From positions 1 to 14,597 of the forward strand of contig JBEEJZ010000048.1 of assembly GCA_041168905.1 (NCBI GenBank): DNA of 14,597 bases, given 5' to 3'. Below are positions 7,693-14,128 of the stretch, in pieces. Source of the stretch: JBEEJZ01 sp041168905. GTDB taxonomy: Bacteria; Pseudomonadota; Gammaproteobacteria; Burkholderiales; Burkholderiaceae_C. The position numbers and the translations under genes are program-made. The stretch's first letter is position 1. Each line of letters starts with the position of its first letter. The notes below the pieces were generated by a model. The model saw only the letters and a list, made by a program, of their open reading frames with translations, did not search any database and was not told where the DNA came from.

Positions 7693-9117
7693 ATGATGGA
7701 GGGCATGAACCAGCCACCCGGTGAGCTTGACCCGACGGTACACTCCGACGAAAGCACCTCGATTGAAACTCGACGTTGTGCTATCTATGCACGTGTGTCG
7801 TCCAGCAGTCGTGACGATACACCCCTGAGTTCAATAGAAGCTCAAATCGAGACCTGCAAGGCTTACATTCACGCTCAAAACGGCATGGGGTGGGAGCTGA
7901 TAGAGCCCGTCTACGCTGATGATGGGTACTCCGGTGGGACCATGGAACGCCCTGCCCTACAACAGCTATTTCAGGACATGGAGGACGGAAAGATTGACGC
8001 TGTGGTCATACAGCGCCTTGACCGGATTTGCCGCAGCGTCAGAGATATCAGCGATCTGATCCCTCTGTTCACGATTCCTAGCATTGCATTGGTCAGTGTC
8101 AATCAGTCGCTGGACACGGAGTCCCCACAGGGGCGACTGATGATCAATATGCTCACCTCGTTTGGCCAGTTCGAACGAGAGCAGTCAGGTGATCGGACAC
8201 GGGAGAAAATTTCAGCAGCTCGCGCCAATGGCAAATGGCAGCACAACGGCGTTCCCCTCGGTTACAACCAAGATCAGCGCCAGGAATTGCAAGTCGATGC
8301 AACTGAAGCGGCGATCGTGAAAGACATTTTTCAGCGTTTCTCAGAAGCTGCGTCCGTCGATGCCCTAATCATCGAGCTAGCAGATCAAGGGTACCGATCC
8401 AAAGTCCGCGTCAGCCGGCAAGGCAACAGGGCTGGCGGCAAGCCAATTGACCGCAACGGTCTGTATCGGATCCTGAACAACCGCATGTACCTCGGCGAGT
8501 TGTTCTACCGTCAGGAATGGCACGCTAGCAAGCATCAACCAATCATCGATCAAAGCCTATGGGATCAGGTCCACGCAATCTTGGACCGACGCGCAAGACG
8601 CAAGGGTGTTCCAACAACTGAAGACCGCTGGATCTTCTTCCCGCTAGGCGATCGGCTCTACTGGCATGACGGTCGACCGTACAAGATGCACGAATCCAGC
8701 AATCGAAACGGTTTGCGCTATCGCTACTACCAAGGTGCGGCAACGCCACAGGAAAAAGCGACGGGTTCAGGTCCACCCACCATCCGCGCTGCAGACATTC
8801 ACGACGTGGTCATCACGTACCTTCTTGAACAATTCAAGAACCCTCAAGGCTTGCTGGACAACCTACCAGGTGGACTCAAAGACTTGCCGCAATTTGAGCC
8901 AGCGCATGTGATCAAGCACCTCGCCAGGACCGAGGAAATTTGGAGAGACTATTGGGAGCCAGTAAAGTCCCTCATCGTCCTGGAGTTAGTGGCCAGAGTG
9001 ACCCTCTTTCCGGATCAAGATGTAATTGAAATTACGCTGGATTTTGCTGGTCTGAGCAGGATGCTGGCTGCAGGTCTGCCAGAGCAAAAAAAGAAGTCAA
9101 GGCGCTCTGAGCCATAA
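7693..9117 (+). CDS. Large serine recombinase, probable integrase of unit 1
   Basis: The protein has 474 aa from ATG 7693. Alternatives are ATG 7696, ATG 7705 (behind GGAGG) and TTG 7654. The resolvase catalytic domain (about 25-170) has YARVSS with nucleophile Ser36, DDGYSGGTMERPAL, and VIQRLDRICRS with Arg108 and Arg111, then FGQFERE. A recombinase DNA-binding domain follows (about 180-300, including GVPLGY and LYRILNNRMYLGELFYRQEW). The zinc-ribbon position (about 318-346) reads LYWHDGRPYKMHES then GLRYRYY, with no cysteines. This zinc-free form is known in proteobacterial members. The enzyme should catalyse integration or excision through a Ser-DNA intermediate, presumably at the ssrA 3' end. 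It is convergent with the retron operon, and no HTH partner follows it, unlike the left-hand recombinase. Confidence 0.9.
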   Translation: MMEGMNQPPGELDPTVHSDESTSIETRRCAIYARVSSSSRDDTPLSSIEAQIETCKAYIHAQNGMGWELIEPVYADDGYSGGTMERPALQQLFQDMEDGKIDAVVIQRLDRICRSVRDISDLIPLFTIPSIALVSVNQSLDTESPQGRLMINMLTSFGQFEREQSGDRTREKISAARANGKWQHNGVPLGYNQDQRQELQVDATEAAIVKDIFQRFSEAASVDALIIELADQGYRSKVRVSRQGNRAGGKPIDRNGLYRILNNRMYLGELFYRQEWHASKHQPIIDQSLWDQVHAILDRRARRKGVPTTEDRWIFFPLGDRLYWHDGRPYKMHESSNRNGLRYRYYQGAATPQEKATGSGPPTIRAADIHDVVITYLLEQFKNPQGLLDNLPGGLKDLPQFEPAHVIKHLARTEEIWRDYWEPVKSLIVLELVARVTLFPDQDVIEITLDFAGLSRMLAAGLPEQKKKSRRSEP

Positions 9118-9383
9118 GACCCCCGCCAATAGAACTGTCATGCCAACACGTAAGAAGACCACGCGCTCACTCGAAGATTCTTCATCCGTGTGAGGCCCCT
9201 TCCAAGATTCGTTGTACTTTGCCGCCCCACTTGATGTAGCATCCAGCTAATTAAAGTCTTCGGTGCCGTGGCGACCACGGTGATTTCCGGAGACCTCCTC
9301 AGCGGATGTCTGGTGGTCATAGCCTCCTTTTTCATGATTTTCGATCTCTCTTTGAAGATCGAAAGCCAAAAGAAGGGGAAGAA

Positions 9384-9470
9384 ATGAAAGTCAAACTCAA
9401 GCTGCGAAGCAATCGAAAGGGCGCGGGGATTCTGGGGGTATGCGCACTGGACACTGCAGGGAGGTCATAG
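9384..9470 (+). CDS. Possible 28-aa small protein
   Basis: An ATG preceded by GAAGGGGAAGAA, a good ribosome binding site, opens 28 codons (MKVKLKLRSNRKGAGILGV...) ending in TAG. The N-terminus is strongly basic and the middle mildly hydrophobic. It follows a stem-loop (9339-9364) and precedes a terminator (9524-9549), which gives a self-contained small transcription unit. No family is recognised. The frame could be chance. Confidence 0.25.
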   Translation: MKVKLKLRSNRKGAGILGVCALDTAGRS

Positions 9471-9523
9471 CAATCACCTTGGATGTCTTAGGACCAAAGA
9501 GAGCCCTCCCCCACCAATTCCAG

Positions 9524-9549
9524 AAAGTGCCTCTTTTAAGGGGCACTTT
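9524..9549. terminator. Bidirectional rho-independent terminator
   Basis: AAAGTGCC and GGCACTTT form an 8-bp stem with a ten-base loop. On the plus strand it is followed by TCTTTG and on the minus strand by CT. It lies between the convergent recombinase and retron operons and could stop both, with the better T-tract for plus-strand transcripts. Confidence 0.6.
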
Positions 9550-9671
9550 TCTTTGAAAAGATCGTCATCCTCGATGCGTTACCTCAATCCACAGAGGAGA
9601 GAGGTTGTGCACGATCATTCGCGAGTATTGATCGCTACGCACATCAGCTGTTTAACGCAAAACACTTTGAA

Positions 9672-10709
9672 TTAATCCCACGGAGCTTTTTCGTTGTCTG
9701 ACACGTTTGAAGTGGTGTTGGTCTTGTACCCCTTCGGATAGGTTGTGATGGATTCCTCTGCCAACTGAGGCAACGCATCCCGCACAACCCCAATGCGAGC
9801 TTTAAGATTTCCTGCCTGCGTTTTGTGAAAGCGCCCGAGCTGTCCGACGCTTTGAGCAGCCCTTGTTGCGAGCGCCCGCACGGTGTCCGCGTCTGCACCT
9901 TCCGCGTGGGCAATCTCCAATTGCTTTACCTGGGCACGGACTTGCGATCTCTTTTTTTGTGCAAGTGCTGGCTTTCGATTGACGATGAGTTTGGTCGCGA
10001 TCATCGGCTCACTAGCAGAGAAGATTTCATGCTTTGCACGACCCGCTTTCAGGCCGTTCCTGCGCAACATTCCGTACAACTGAGCAATGGCCCAAGTCTG
10101 CGTCTCTTTTGAAAGATAAGTGACTGACGACATAGCCATGTCATCTACATACCGTGAATAAGTAATGCCTCGCGAAGCGAGCTTCGCATGCAGCAATGGC
10201 TCATCTCGCCACAACACAAGATTAGCCAAGTATGAGCTTGTAATTGCGCCCTGCGGAAGTGCGCCATCTTTCGTGGTCAGCTTCGCAAGCAACTTTGCCA
10301 CAGCAGGTGAGAAACCGAAGAATCCGCACCATACATCTTCGACAAACACTACGCCCACGGAGGGGAAGAATTTCTTTACATCCTCACAGATAAGTAGTTT
10401 CTTGTTCGTATGCAACGAAGCGTTGGTCACGTAGTCGCAGCCTTTGAGACTCCCATGCAAATATGTGGGGAACAGCAAATTGTCAAAGAAGGCGTGCTTG
10501 ATACGGCGGTGAATTTCTTTAAGCAAACCCAGTGCGTCGAACGTCTGACGGTTGGAACCCGGAGGAGGGGGAACTGTGCGATAGTTCGCATTGGCCGCGT
10601 CTGCAGCTGCTATCAGTACCGACACATCAAGCCGCAGGGCTCGTGCTAAGGCAGGAATACTTCTTATCGGCTTACAACGGTAAGTCGGCTTGCTCAGGGA
10701 CAGGGCCAT
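9672..10709 (-). CDS. Retron-type reverse transcriptase
   Basis: The protein has 345 aa. Diagnostic motifs in order are the retron-specific NAxxH as NASLH (96-100), catalytic Asp110 in EDVKKFFPS, LPQGAITSSYLAN (151-163), and the active-site YVDD (187-190) with Asp189/Asp190. After these comes SASEPMIATKLIVNRKP (231-247), at the place of the retron VTG region, here reading ATK in place of VTG. The enzyme would copy its partner RNA into msDNA, primed from a 2'-OH of a guanosine. No maturase or endonuclease domain follows, so this is not a group II intron protein. The gene begins 38 bases before the end of the XRE gene and lacks a clear Shine-Dalgarno site, which suggests coupled translation. 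A defence role follows from known retrons and is inferred here. Confidence 0.88.
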   Translation of the reverse strand: MALSLSKPTYRCKPIRSIPALARALRLDVSVLIAAADAANANYRTVPPPPGSNRQTFDALGLLKEIHRRIKHAFFDNLLFPTYLHGSLKGCDYVTNASLHTNKKLLICEDVKKFFPSVGVVFVEDVWCGFFGFSPAVAKLLAKLTTKDGALPQGAITSSYLANLVLWRDEPLLHAKLASRGITYSRYVDDMAMSSVTYLSKETQTWAIAQLYGMLRRNGLKAGRAKHEIFSASEPMIATKLIVNRKPALAQKKRSQVRAQVKQLEIAHAEGADADTVRALATRAAQSVGQLGRFHKTQAGNLKARIGVVRDALPQLAEESITTYPKGYKTNTTSNVSDNEKAPWD

Positions 10710-10980
10710 TCAGAAGCTCCAACGCGGTTATTGCTAGTTGACCCGCAAGCTCACGATTAAGATTTCCAAGTTCACCATCTTCAGCGCCCAGAAAAAATAA
10801 GATCTCCAGGGGCATGACAAGAGCAGCGGCGAGTTGCTTTAATGTCGATAGCGGGGGATCACGCCTTCCGCGTTCAAGCATCGACAAATACGAAACCGAG
10901 ATACCAGCCCGTTTAGCTAGTTGAACCTGCGTCATTTGACGCTTGGTTCTTGCGAGTTGGATGGCTTGCCCGATGTTCAT
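10672..10980 (-). CDS. XRE/Cro-CI-type HTH regulator of the retron operon
   Basis: The protein has 102 aa. An XRE helix-turn-helix spans about residues 4-60: IGQAIQLARTKRQMTQVQLA, then KRAGISVSYLSMLERGRRDP and LSTLKQLAAALVMP. A short helical tail follows (70-95). The ATG at 10980 is preceded by GGGAG at good spacing and matches the usual start of the domain. An ATG at 11022 behind GAGG would add 14 residues. The gene lies 49 bp after the 77-aa gene and overlaps the reverse transcriptase gene by 38 bases. It could repress the operon through the dyads at the promoter, or serve as the retron's toxic or accessory partner. Retron classifications include a type defined by an HTH partner, which I recall as type VI; this is from memory. 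Confidence 0.85.
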   Translation of the reverse strand: MNIGQAIQLARTKRQMTQVQLAKRAGISVSYLSMLERGRRDPPLSTLKQLAAALVMPLEILFFLGAEDGELGNLNRELAGQLAITALELLNGPVPEQADLPL

Positions 10981-11029
10981 GAATACTCCCGAAAAAACCA
11001 AGAATGGGCTTGGGGTGCCCATGACGGCC

Positions 11030-11263
11030 TCATAGCCAGTCGCGCAGATTCGTCACAATGCTGACGAATGCTGCCATGGCCTGGAGGACACGAAGCTTCC
11101 GCGTTGCCGCTTCTGCCGTGTTCTGTGGATGTTCGCCAAGCTCTTCGAGCAACGCGATTGCATCGTCCAGTTCCTTCAATGCACCAATGTCGAGTTGGCT
11201 ACTGCAAACATCGCGGGCTTTCTTCAAGCCGTTGATGCGATCTTCGAGAAATTGCAAGTCCAT
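11030..11263 (-). CDS. 77-aa helical protein, first gene of the retron operon
   Basis: The start at 11263 is chosen because AGGAG lies 7 bases upstream. An in-frame ATG at 11302 has no ribosome binding site. The sequence (MDLQFLEDRINGLKKARDVC, then DIGALKELDDAIALLEELGE, and an amphipathic end LRVLQAMAAFVSIVTNLRDWL) has heptad-like hydrophobic spacing and no prolines in the first half, so I expect two or three helices or a short coiled coil. I recognise no family. Its place between the candidate retron RNA and the XRE gene suggests an antitoxin-like or structural partner. Confidence 0.6.
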   Translation of the reverse strand: MDLQFLEDRINGLKKARDVCSSQLDIGALKELDDAIALLEELGEHPQNTAEAATRKLRVLQAMAAFVSIVTNLRDWL

Positions 11264-11306
11264 CAGACTTCTCCTGTTACGAGCACATGCTCGCGTCCCC
11301 ATTCAA

Positions 11307-11602
11307 GACAGCGCCGTAAAGGAGCCAACTCGACACCAACCAAGCCCACCACAGTTGCTCCGCTGCTGGATTACGTCCCCCCCTGAGCACAAAGCACTTT
11401 CGATGCTCTGGTTGCCGTTGGGCGGATTGCGTCCTGCTGGCTCGCTGCCGGGATTAGCCGATTACGAGCCGCGTTACATGCTGCACTTCTGTCCGTGCAG
11501 CTGATCTCACCGAAGTGAAATCCCGATCACTGAGCCTTTGTCTTGACGGTAAGGATTAACAGTTCTCTAAAGATCCGCAGCAGCGCGATTACGCGCTGCC
11601 GT
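11307..11602 (-). ncRNA. Candidate retron msr-msd RNA / structured operon leader
   Basis: A TATAAT box at 11609-11614 predicts a minus-strand start near 11602 and a leader of about 340 nt before the first gene. It holds a chain of hairpins: GCAGCGCG/CGCGCTGC (11582-11601), an 8-bp stem capped by the stable loop c(UUCG)g (11503-11522), GCTGCAC/GTGCAGC (11480-11501), GGCTCG/CGAGCC (11439-11470) and GAGCA/TGCTC (11385-11408). Two long-range pairings could act as a1/a2: GGCAGCGC.GUAA near the 5' end with UUUACGGCGCUGUC (11307-11320, 12 bp with one bulge), or GCUGCUGCGGAU (11573-11584) with AUCCAGCAGC (11362-11371, 10 bp with a two-base bulge). Retron RNAs usually sit in this position. The priming guanosine and the msd hairpin are not certain. 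Confidence 0.5.
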
Positions 11603-11608
11603 ATATGC

Positions 11609-11637
11609 ATTATACGCACAATTCAATCGAATTCACG
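11609..11637 (-). promoter_or_regulatory. Promoter of the retron operon
   Basis: A perfect -10 box TATAAT (minus strand, 11609-11614) lies 17 bp from a poor -35 (CGTGAA, 11632-11637). The weak -35 and the overlapping dyads point to a regulated promoter. Confidence 0.6.
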
Positions 11638-11652
11638 CACTATTAGTGCGTG
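11615..11652. promoter_or_regulatory. Operator-like dyads overlapping the retron promoter
   Basis: Two adjacent inverted repeats abut: AATTC-AATC-GAATT (11620-11633) and CACGCAC-TATTA-GTGCGTG (11634-11652, perfect 7-bp arms). A further half-site CGCAC lies at 11615-11619. They cover the spacer and the -35 region, the usual place for repressor binding. The XRE protein of the operon is the obvious candidate ligand, by inference. Confidence 0.55.
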
Positions 11653-11919
11653 TTTTATTTTAGAGCCAATGTGCTGCTCTTTGCACCCTCGGCCTGTCTT
11701 GAAATCTATGGGAGGCTATAACTATGTGCAATTGATAGAGATGGGGGGATCTGAGGCGAAGATGGGCCCCGCTGCAAGGCCACCACAGATGAAACTGATT
11801 GCATTTGCCGCAGGAAAATCTCGGGCGGTCACTTTTGCAAAATTAGTACCGAGCCAGCCAAAGACTACAAATGGAGTAGAAAAATCAAGTTCCTTTCCCC
11901 TTTGCTCATGCAGCGGCAA
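11653..11919. other. Non-coding spacer between retron promoter and repeat copy B
   Basis: No gene is supported here. A 69-codon minus-strand frame (11722-11931) and a longer plus-strand frame (11543-11938) are open. Neither has a ribosome binding site or a recognisable domain, and both run into the repeat or across the retron promoter. The G-rich tract ATGGGGGGATCTGAGG (about 11742-11757) is the only compositional oddity. Confidence 0.4.
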
Positions 11920-12140
11920 GGTCCAACCCAATCCTTGAAACCCGCATGAATACTGGGCTCAGCTCATGGACACGTCCACAAGCCAGGAGAGAAAAAAGAG
12001 AGAAATGTGGTCTCTGCGGACAAAAACCAGGGCAATCTGACCCGTCGCGTCCACAAGGCAAAACGCGAAAGCCCGCAGAAACAGGGCCTTCCGGGAAAGA
12101 AAAAGGGGAACAGAGAAAATCTGTCCCCCGTGTATGGTGG
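11920..12140. repeat. Direct repeat copy B (221 bp), adjoining ssrA
   Basis: This is the partner of 6036-6266, in the same orientation and about 5.9 kb apart. It carries the tandem terminators of ssrA and ends in TGGTGG, the complement of the encoded CCACCA. The two copies flank exactly the unit with the Fic pair, the recombinase and the retron. They differ by scattered substitutions and one 10-11-base purine unit, so the duplication is not recent or the copies came from two related islands. Homologous recombination between them could delete unit 1 while leaving ssrA intact. Confidence 0.88.
12071..12129 (-). terminator. ssrA terminators (tandem)
   Basis: Immediately behind the tmRNA 3' end, GGGGGACAGA and TCTGTTCCCC (12105-12129) form a stem with one mismatch, followed by TTTTTCTTTC. 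A second hairpin, GCCC/GGGC (12071-12087), is followed by TTTCGCGTTTTG. Copy A has the first stem without the mismatch. Confidence 0.8.
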
Positions 12141-12523
12141 AGCTGGCGGGATTTGAACCCGCGTCCGCAAGCCTTTTTCGAGCAGTTCTACATGTGTAGC
12201 CATCTGATTTGAGTCTCGCCTTTTGCATCGCGCAGCGGCACGCTATGCAAAACGCCAGCAACCTATTTTCTTGACCCACCTTAAGTTACCCAAGGTGAGT
12301 CCAGCCAAATGAAGTTACCCCGCAGCCTGGACTGAGGCACCTTGCGGTGCAACAACCCTTGCCCAGCCTATTGGCTTGCTGTTGCGAGGCTCACGTGCAA
12401 TTAAGCAGCGAGTGCGAAACGTTCGTCGTTTGCAGTTAGGTTTTTTCAGCTGTTTTACGAGGTAACTGAACCTCGACATGCCCTGCGCCGCGTCCGAACC
12501 CACGTCGAAACCAGTGCAGCCCC
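12135..12523 (-). ncRNA. ssrA: Transfer-messenger RNA (tmRNA)
   Basis: This is a one-piece tmRNA of 389 nt. The 5' end GGGGCTG pairs over 7 bp (one G-U) with CAGCTCC, which precedes the encoded ACCA at 12135-12138. The conserved GGTTTCGACGTGGG follows the 5' acceptor strand, and the 3' T-arm GCGGGTTCAAATCCCGC is intact. The mRNA-like part encodes ANDERFALAA then TAA (12401-12433), the tag typical of Bordetella and relatives. With SmpB, tmRNA rescues ribosomes stalled on broken mRNAs and tags the product for proteolysis. It follows gph on the same strand by 61 bp and has its own promoter-like sequence. Its 3' end is a classical integration target, and here it borders the island stack without being damaged. 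Confidence 0.96.
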
Positions 12524-12532
12524 AAGCTTGAG

Positions 12533-12559
12533 ATTTTAAGGCGGCGCGCCGGTTTTCAA
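12533..12559 (-). promoter_or_regulatory. Putative ssrA promoter
   Basis: On the minus strand TTGAAA (12554-12559) and TAAAAT (12533-12538) are separated by 15 bp of very GC-rich sequence, and the mature tmRNA begins 10 bases past the -10 box. The spacing is one to two bases short of ideal. Confidence 0.5.
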
Positions 12560-12584
12560 GTGAAAGAGCGCAAAGAAAGATGAG

Positions 12585-13250
12585 CTAACAACCCAACAAC
12601 AGGGGCAACAATTCTCTTGCGTCCTGAACTTCTGCATGCGCTCCCCACGAGGCCGCGTCGTTATGCTCTCCCAAATAACCATAAAGTGCAGCTACGGTCC
12701 GCATGCCGGCGGCCAGACCCGCAACAATGTCTCGCCTGTCGTCGCCTACATAGACACAGCGCCCCGGATTCACGCCCATGCGACGAGCCGCCTCAAACAA
12801 CGGCTCCGGATGCGGTTTGGCGTGCGGGGTAGTGTCTCCGCTGATGATCGCACCCGCCGTAGAAAAAAGGGGCATTGCAGATGTCAGCGGCTGGGTGAAC
12901 CGGGTTGCCTTGTTGGTAACAACCCCCCAAGGCACGCCACGTCCCACCAAGGCCTGAATCAATTCGCTGATACCGTCAAATGGCGCCGTACGGTGGACCA
13001 GGCAGGCCTCGTAATTGATGAAAAACTCGTCTCTGTGCGCATCAAACTCCGGATGATCGGCTTGCATGCCGAAAGCAACGCCGAGCATGCCACGGGCCCC
13101 CGCACCTACCATAGGACGGTAGCGCTCCATAGGCAGGGACGGCAGCCCACGATCGGTACGGAGCTTGTCTACTGCCGCTGCGAGATCGGGGGCACTGTCG
13201 AGCAGGGTGCCATCCAAATCGAAAAGTACGCCTTCAATATCGGAAAACAT
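12585..13250 (-). CDS. gph: Phosphoglycolate phosphatase
   Basis: The HAD-family enzyme (221 aa) hydrolyses 2-phosphoglycolate to glycolate and phosphate in the cytoplasm. Motif I is FDLDGTLLDS with nucleophile Asp11 and Asp13; motif II is VVTNK with Thr112; motif III is Lys145 in HAKPHPEP; motif IV is GDDRRD (Asp170, Asp171, Asp174). The helical cap lies between motifs I and II. The ATG at 13250, behind AAGG, starts 10 bp after the ubiG stop, which fits a ubiG-gph operon. An upstream in-frame ATG (13286) lies inside ubiG and is unlikely. A sugar-phosphate or other HAD substrate cannot be excluded from sequence alone, but the ubiG linkage is the usual setting of gph. Confidence 0.9.
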   Translation of the reverse strand: MFSDIEGVLFDLDGTLLDSAPDLAAAVDKLRTDRGLPSLPMERYRPMVGAGARGMLGVAFGMQADHPEFDAHRDEFFINYEACLVHRTAPFDGISELIQALVGRGVPWGVVTNKATRFTQPLTSAMPLFSTAGAIISGDTTPHAKPHPEPLFEAARRMGVNPGRCVYVGDDRRDIVAGLAAGMRTVAALYGYLGEHNDAASWGAHAEVQDARELLPLLLGC

Positions 13251-13260
13251 GCGACTACCT

Positions 13261-14010
13261 TCATGCCAACGGACGTTGGGTCGCACACATGTAATTCACG
13301 CTGGTGTCGCCACTCAACCAATAACGCTTCGTCAAAGGGTTGTATTCCATACCCCGTGTGCGTTGCAAATCCAAGCCAGCATCCCGGCAAAACGACGCCA
13401 GCTCACTGGGACGGATAAATTTTGCGTACTCGTGCGTGCCCTTCGGCAGCATGTTCAACACATATTCGGCACCAACAATGGCAAACAGGAAAGATTTTGG
13501 GTTGCGGTTGATGGTGGAAAAGAATACCCATCCTCCTGGCTTGACCAATGACGCGCAAGCTCGGACCACAGATGCGGGGTCGGGCACATGCTCCAGCATT
13601 TCCATGCACGTGACCAGGTCAAATTGACCTGGCTGCTCGACTGCCAGCGCCTCCGCACTGATTTCGCGATATTGCACGCGAGGCGTATCAGCTTCCAGCG
13701 CATGCAGCTGAGCCACCCGCAGCGCTTTTGCCGCGAGATCAATGCCAGTCACAGCCGCACCTGCTCGGGCCATCGCGTCAGACAAGATCCCTCCTCCACA
13801 ACCAACGTCAACGACCGCTTTACCCGCCAGTGGCGCTATGGCGTTAATCCAGTCGAGGCGCAAGGGGTTGATTTGGTGCAAGGGCCTGAATTCGCTTTCC
13901 TTATCCCACCAGCGGTGGGCCAGGTCGGAGAATTTCGCCAATTCCGCAGGATCGGCATTGACACTTGAACTATTGAGGGAACGTGAGGGCTTGGATGTGG
14001 CTAAGGTCAT
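13261..14010 (-). CDS. ubiG: Ubiquinone biosynthesis O-methyltransferase UbiG
   Basis: This protein (249 aa) performs the two SAM-dependent O-methylations of ubiquinone synthesis. The N-terminal family signature is FSDLAHRWWDKESEFRPLHQ with INPLRLDWI. SAM motif I is VVDVGCGGG (66-74), with acidic Asp91 in TGIDLA. The segment CMEMLEHVPDP and the later FFSTINRNPKS are also typical. The start at 14010 gives a length close to other UbiG proteins; an upstream ATG at 14076 would add an atypical tail. Gph follows 10 bp downstream, and an ompA terminator lies 71 bp upstream, so ubiG needs its own promoter, which I could not identify. Confidence 0.94.
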   Translation of the reverse strand: MTLATSKPSRSLNSSSVNADPAELAKFSDLAHRWWDKESEFRPLHQINPLRLDWINAIAPLAGKAVVDVGCGGGILSDAMARAGAAVTGIDLAAKALRVAQLHALEADTPRVQYREISAEALAVEQPGQFDLVTCMEMLEHVPDPASVVRACASLVKPGGWVFFSTINRNPKSFLFAIVGAEYVLNMLPKGTHEYAKFIRPSELASFCRDAGLDLQRTRGMEYNPLTKRYWLSGDTSVNYMCATQRPLA

Positions 14011-14081
14011 TGGTCGATTATCGGAAATTTGACGTAGCCCGCGCTGCACGCGGACTTGGCAAAAAGTTAAAAACATTCAGG

Positions 14082-14115
14082 CAACAAAAAACCCGCCGCA
14101 GCGGGTTTTTTGTTG
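14082..14115 (-). terminator. Terminator of the OmpA-like gene
   Basis: CAACAAAAAACCCGC and its exact complement form a 15-bp stem around the loop TGCG, with the T-run of GCGGGTTTTTTG on the minus strand 13 bp after the ompA-like stop. It would also work on the plus strand. Confidence 0.85.
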
Positions 14116-14128
14116 GAAGCGCGGACGC

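Larger units (their letters stand above)
9118..9671. other. Intergenic region with several hairpins, no clear gene
   Basis: The interval between the convergent recombinase and reverse transcriptase genes holds several dyads: CTCAC/GTGAG enclosing GAAGA/TCTTC (9166-9194), CCGTGG-CGA-CCACGG (9266-9280), GGAG-AC-CTCC (9289-9298), TTTCGATC/GATCGAAA (9339-9364) and a terminator (9524-9549). Such density suggests a structured RNA or multiple control sites, but nothing here matches a family I recognise. From 9560 to 9671 I see nothing. Confidence 0.4.

Noticed and set aside
9138..9335. Minus-strand 65-codon frame with AAGGAGG near an internal ATG
   Set aside because: The Shine-Dalgarno spacing is only 2-4 bases, the protein shows no domain or hydrophobic core, and it lies in a hairpin-rich stretch. 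RNA structure or chance explains it as well.
9240..9364. Alternative location for the retron msr-msd RNA
   Set aside because: It lies downstream of the reverse transcriptase and past a terminator. Retron RNAs normally precede the operon, where a long structured leader exists.
9672..10709. Group II intron maturase
   Set aside because: There is no maturase X or HNH domain, the length is short, NAxxH is present, and no intron domain V/VI structure is seen nearby.
11722..11931. Minus-strand 69-codon frame (contains STPFVVFGWLGTNF)
   Set aside because: It has a TTG start inside the repeat, no ribosome binding site and no recognised family. It could be a decayed gene tail but cannot be supported.
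11543..11938. Plus-strand 131-codon frame upstream of ssrA
   Set aside because: It crosses the retron promoter and operator dyads and runs into the repeat. No ribosome binding site or family is visible.
6036..12140. Insertion sequence or composite transposon flanked by the 230-bp repeats
   Set aside because: The repeats hold no transposase, lack terminal inverted repeats, and one end coincides exactly with the ssrA CCA. Site-specific integration explains this better.
12135..12523. Possible two-piece (permuted) tmRNA, reported in some betaproteobacteria
   Set aside because: The acceptor strands pair in standard order, with the tag sequence between them and the CCA encoded at the 3' end, so this is a one-piece tmRNA.
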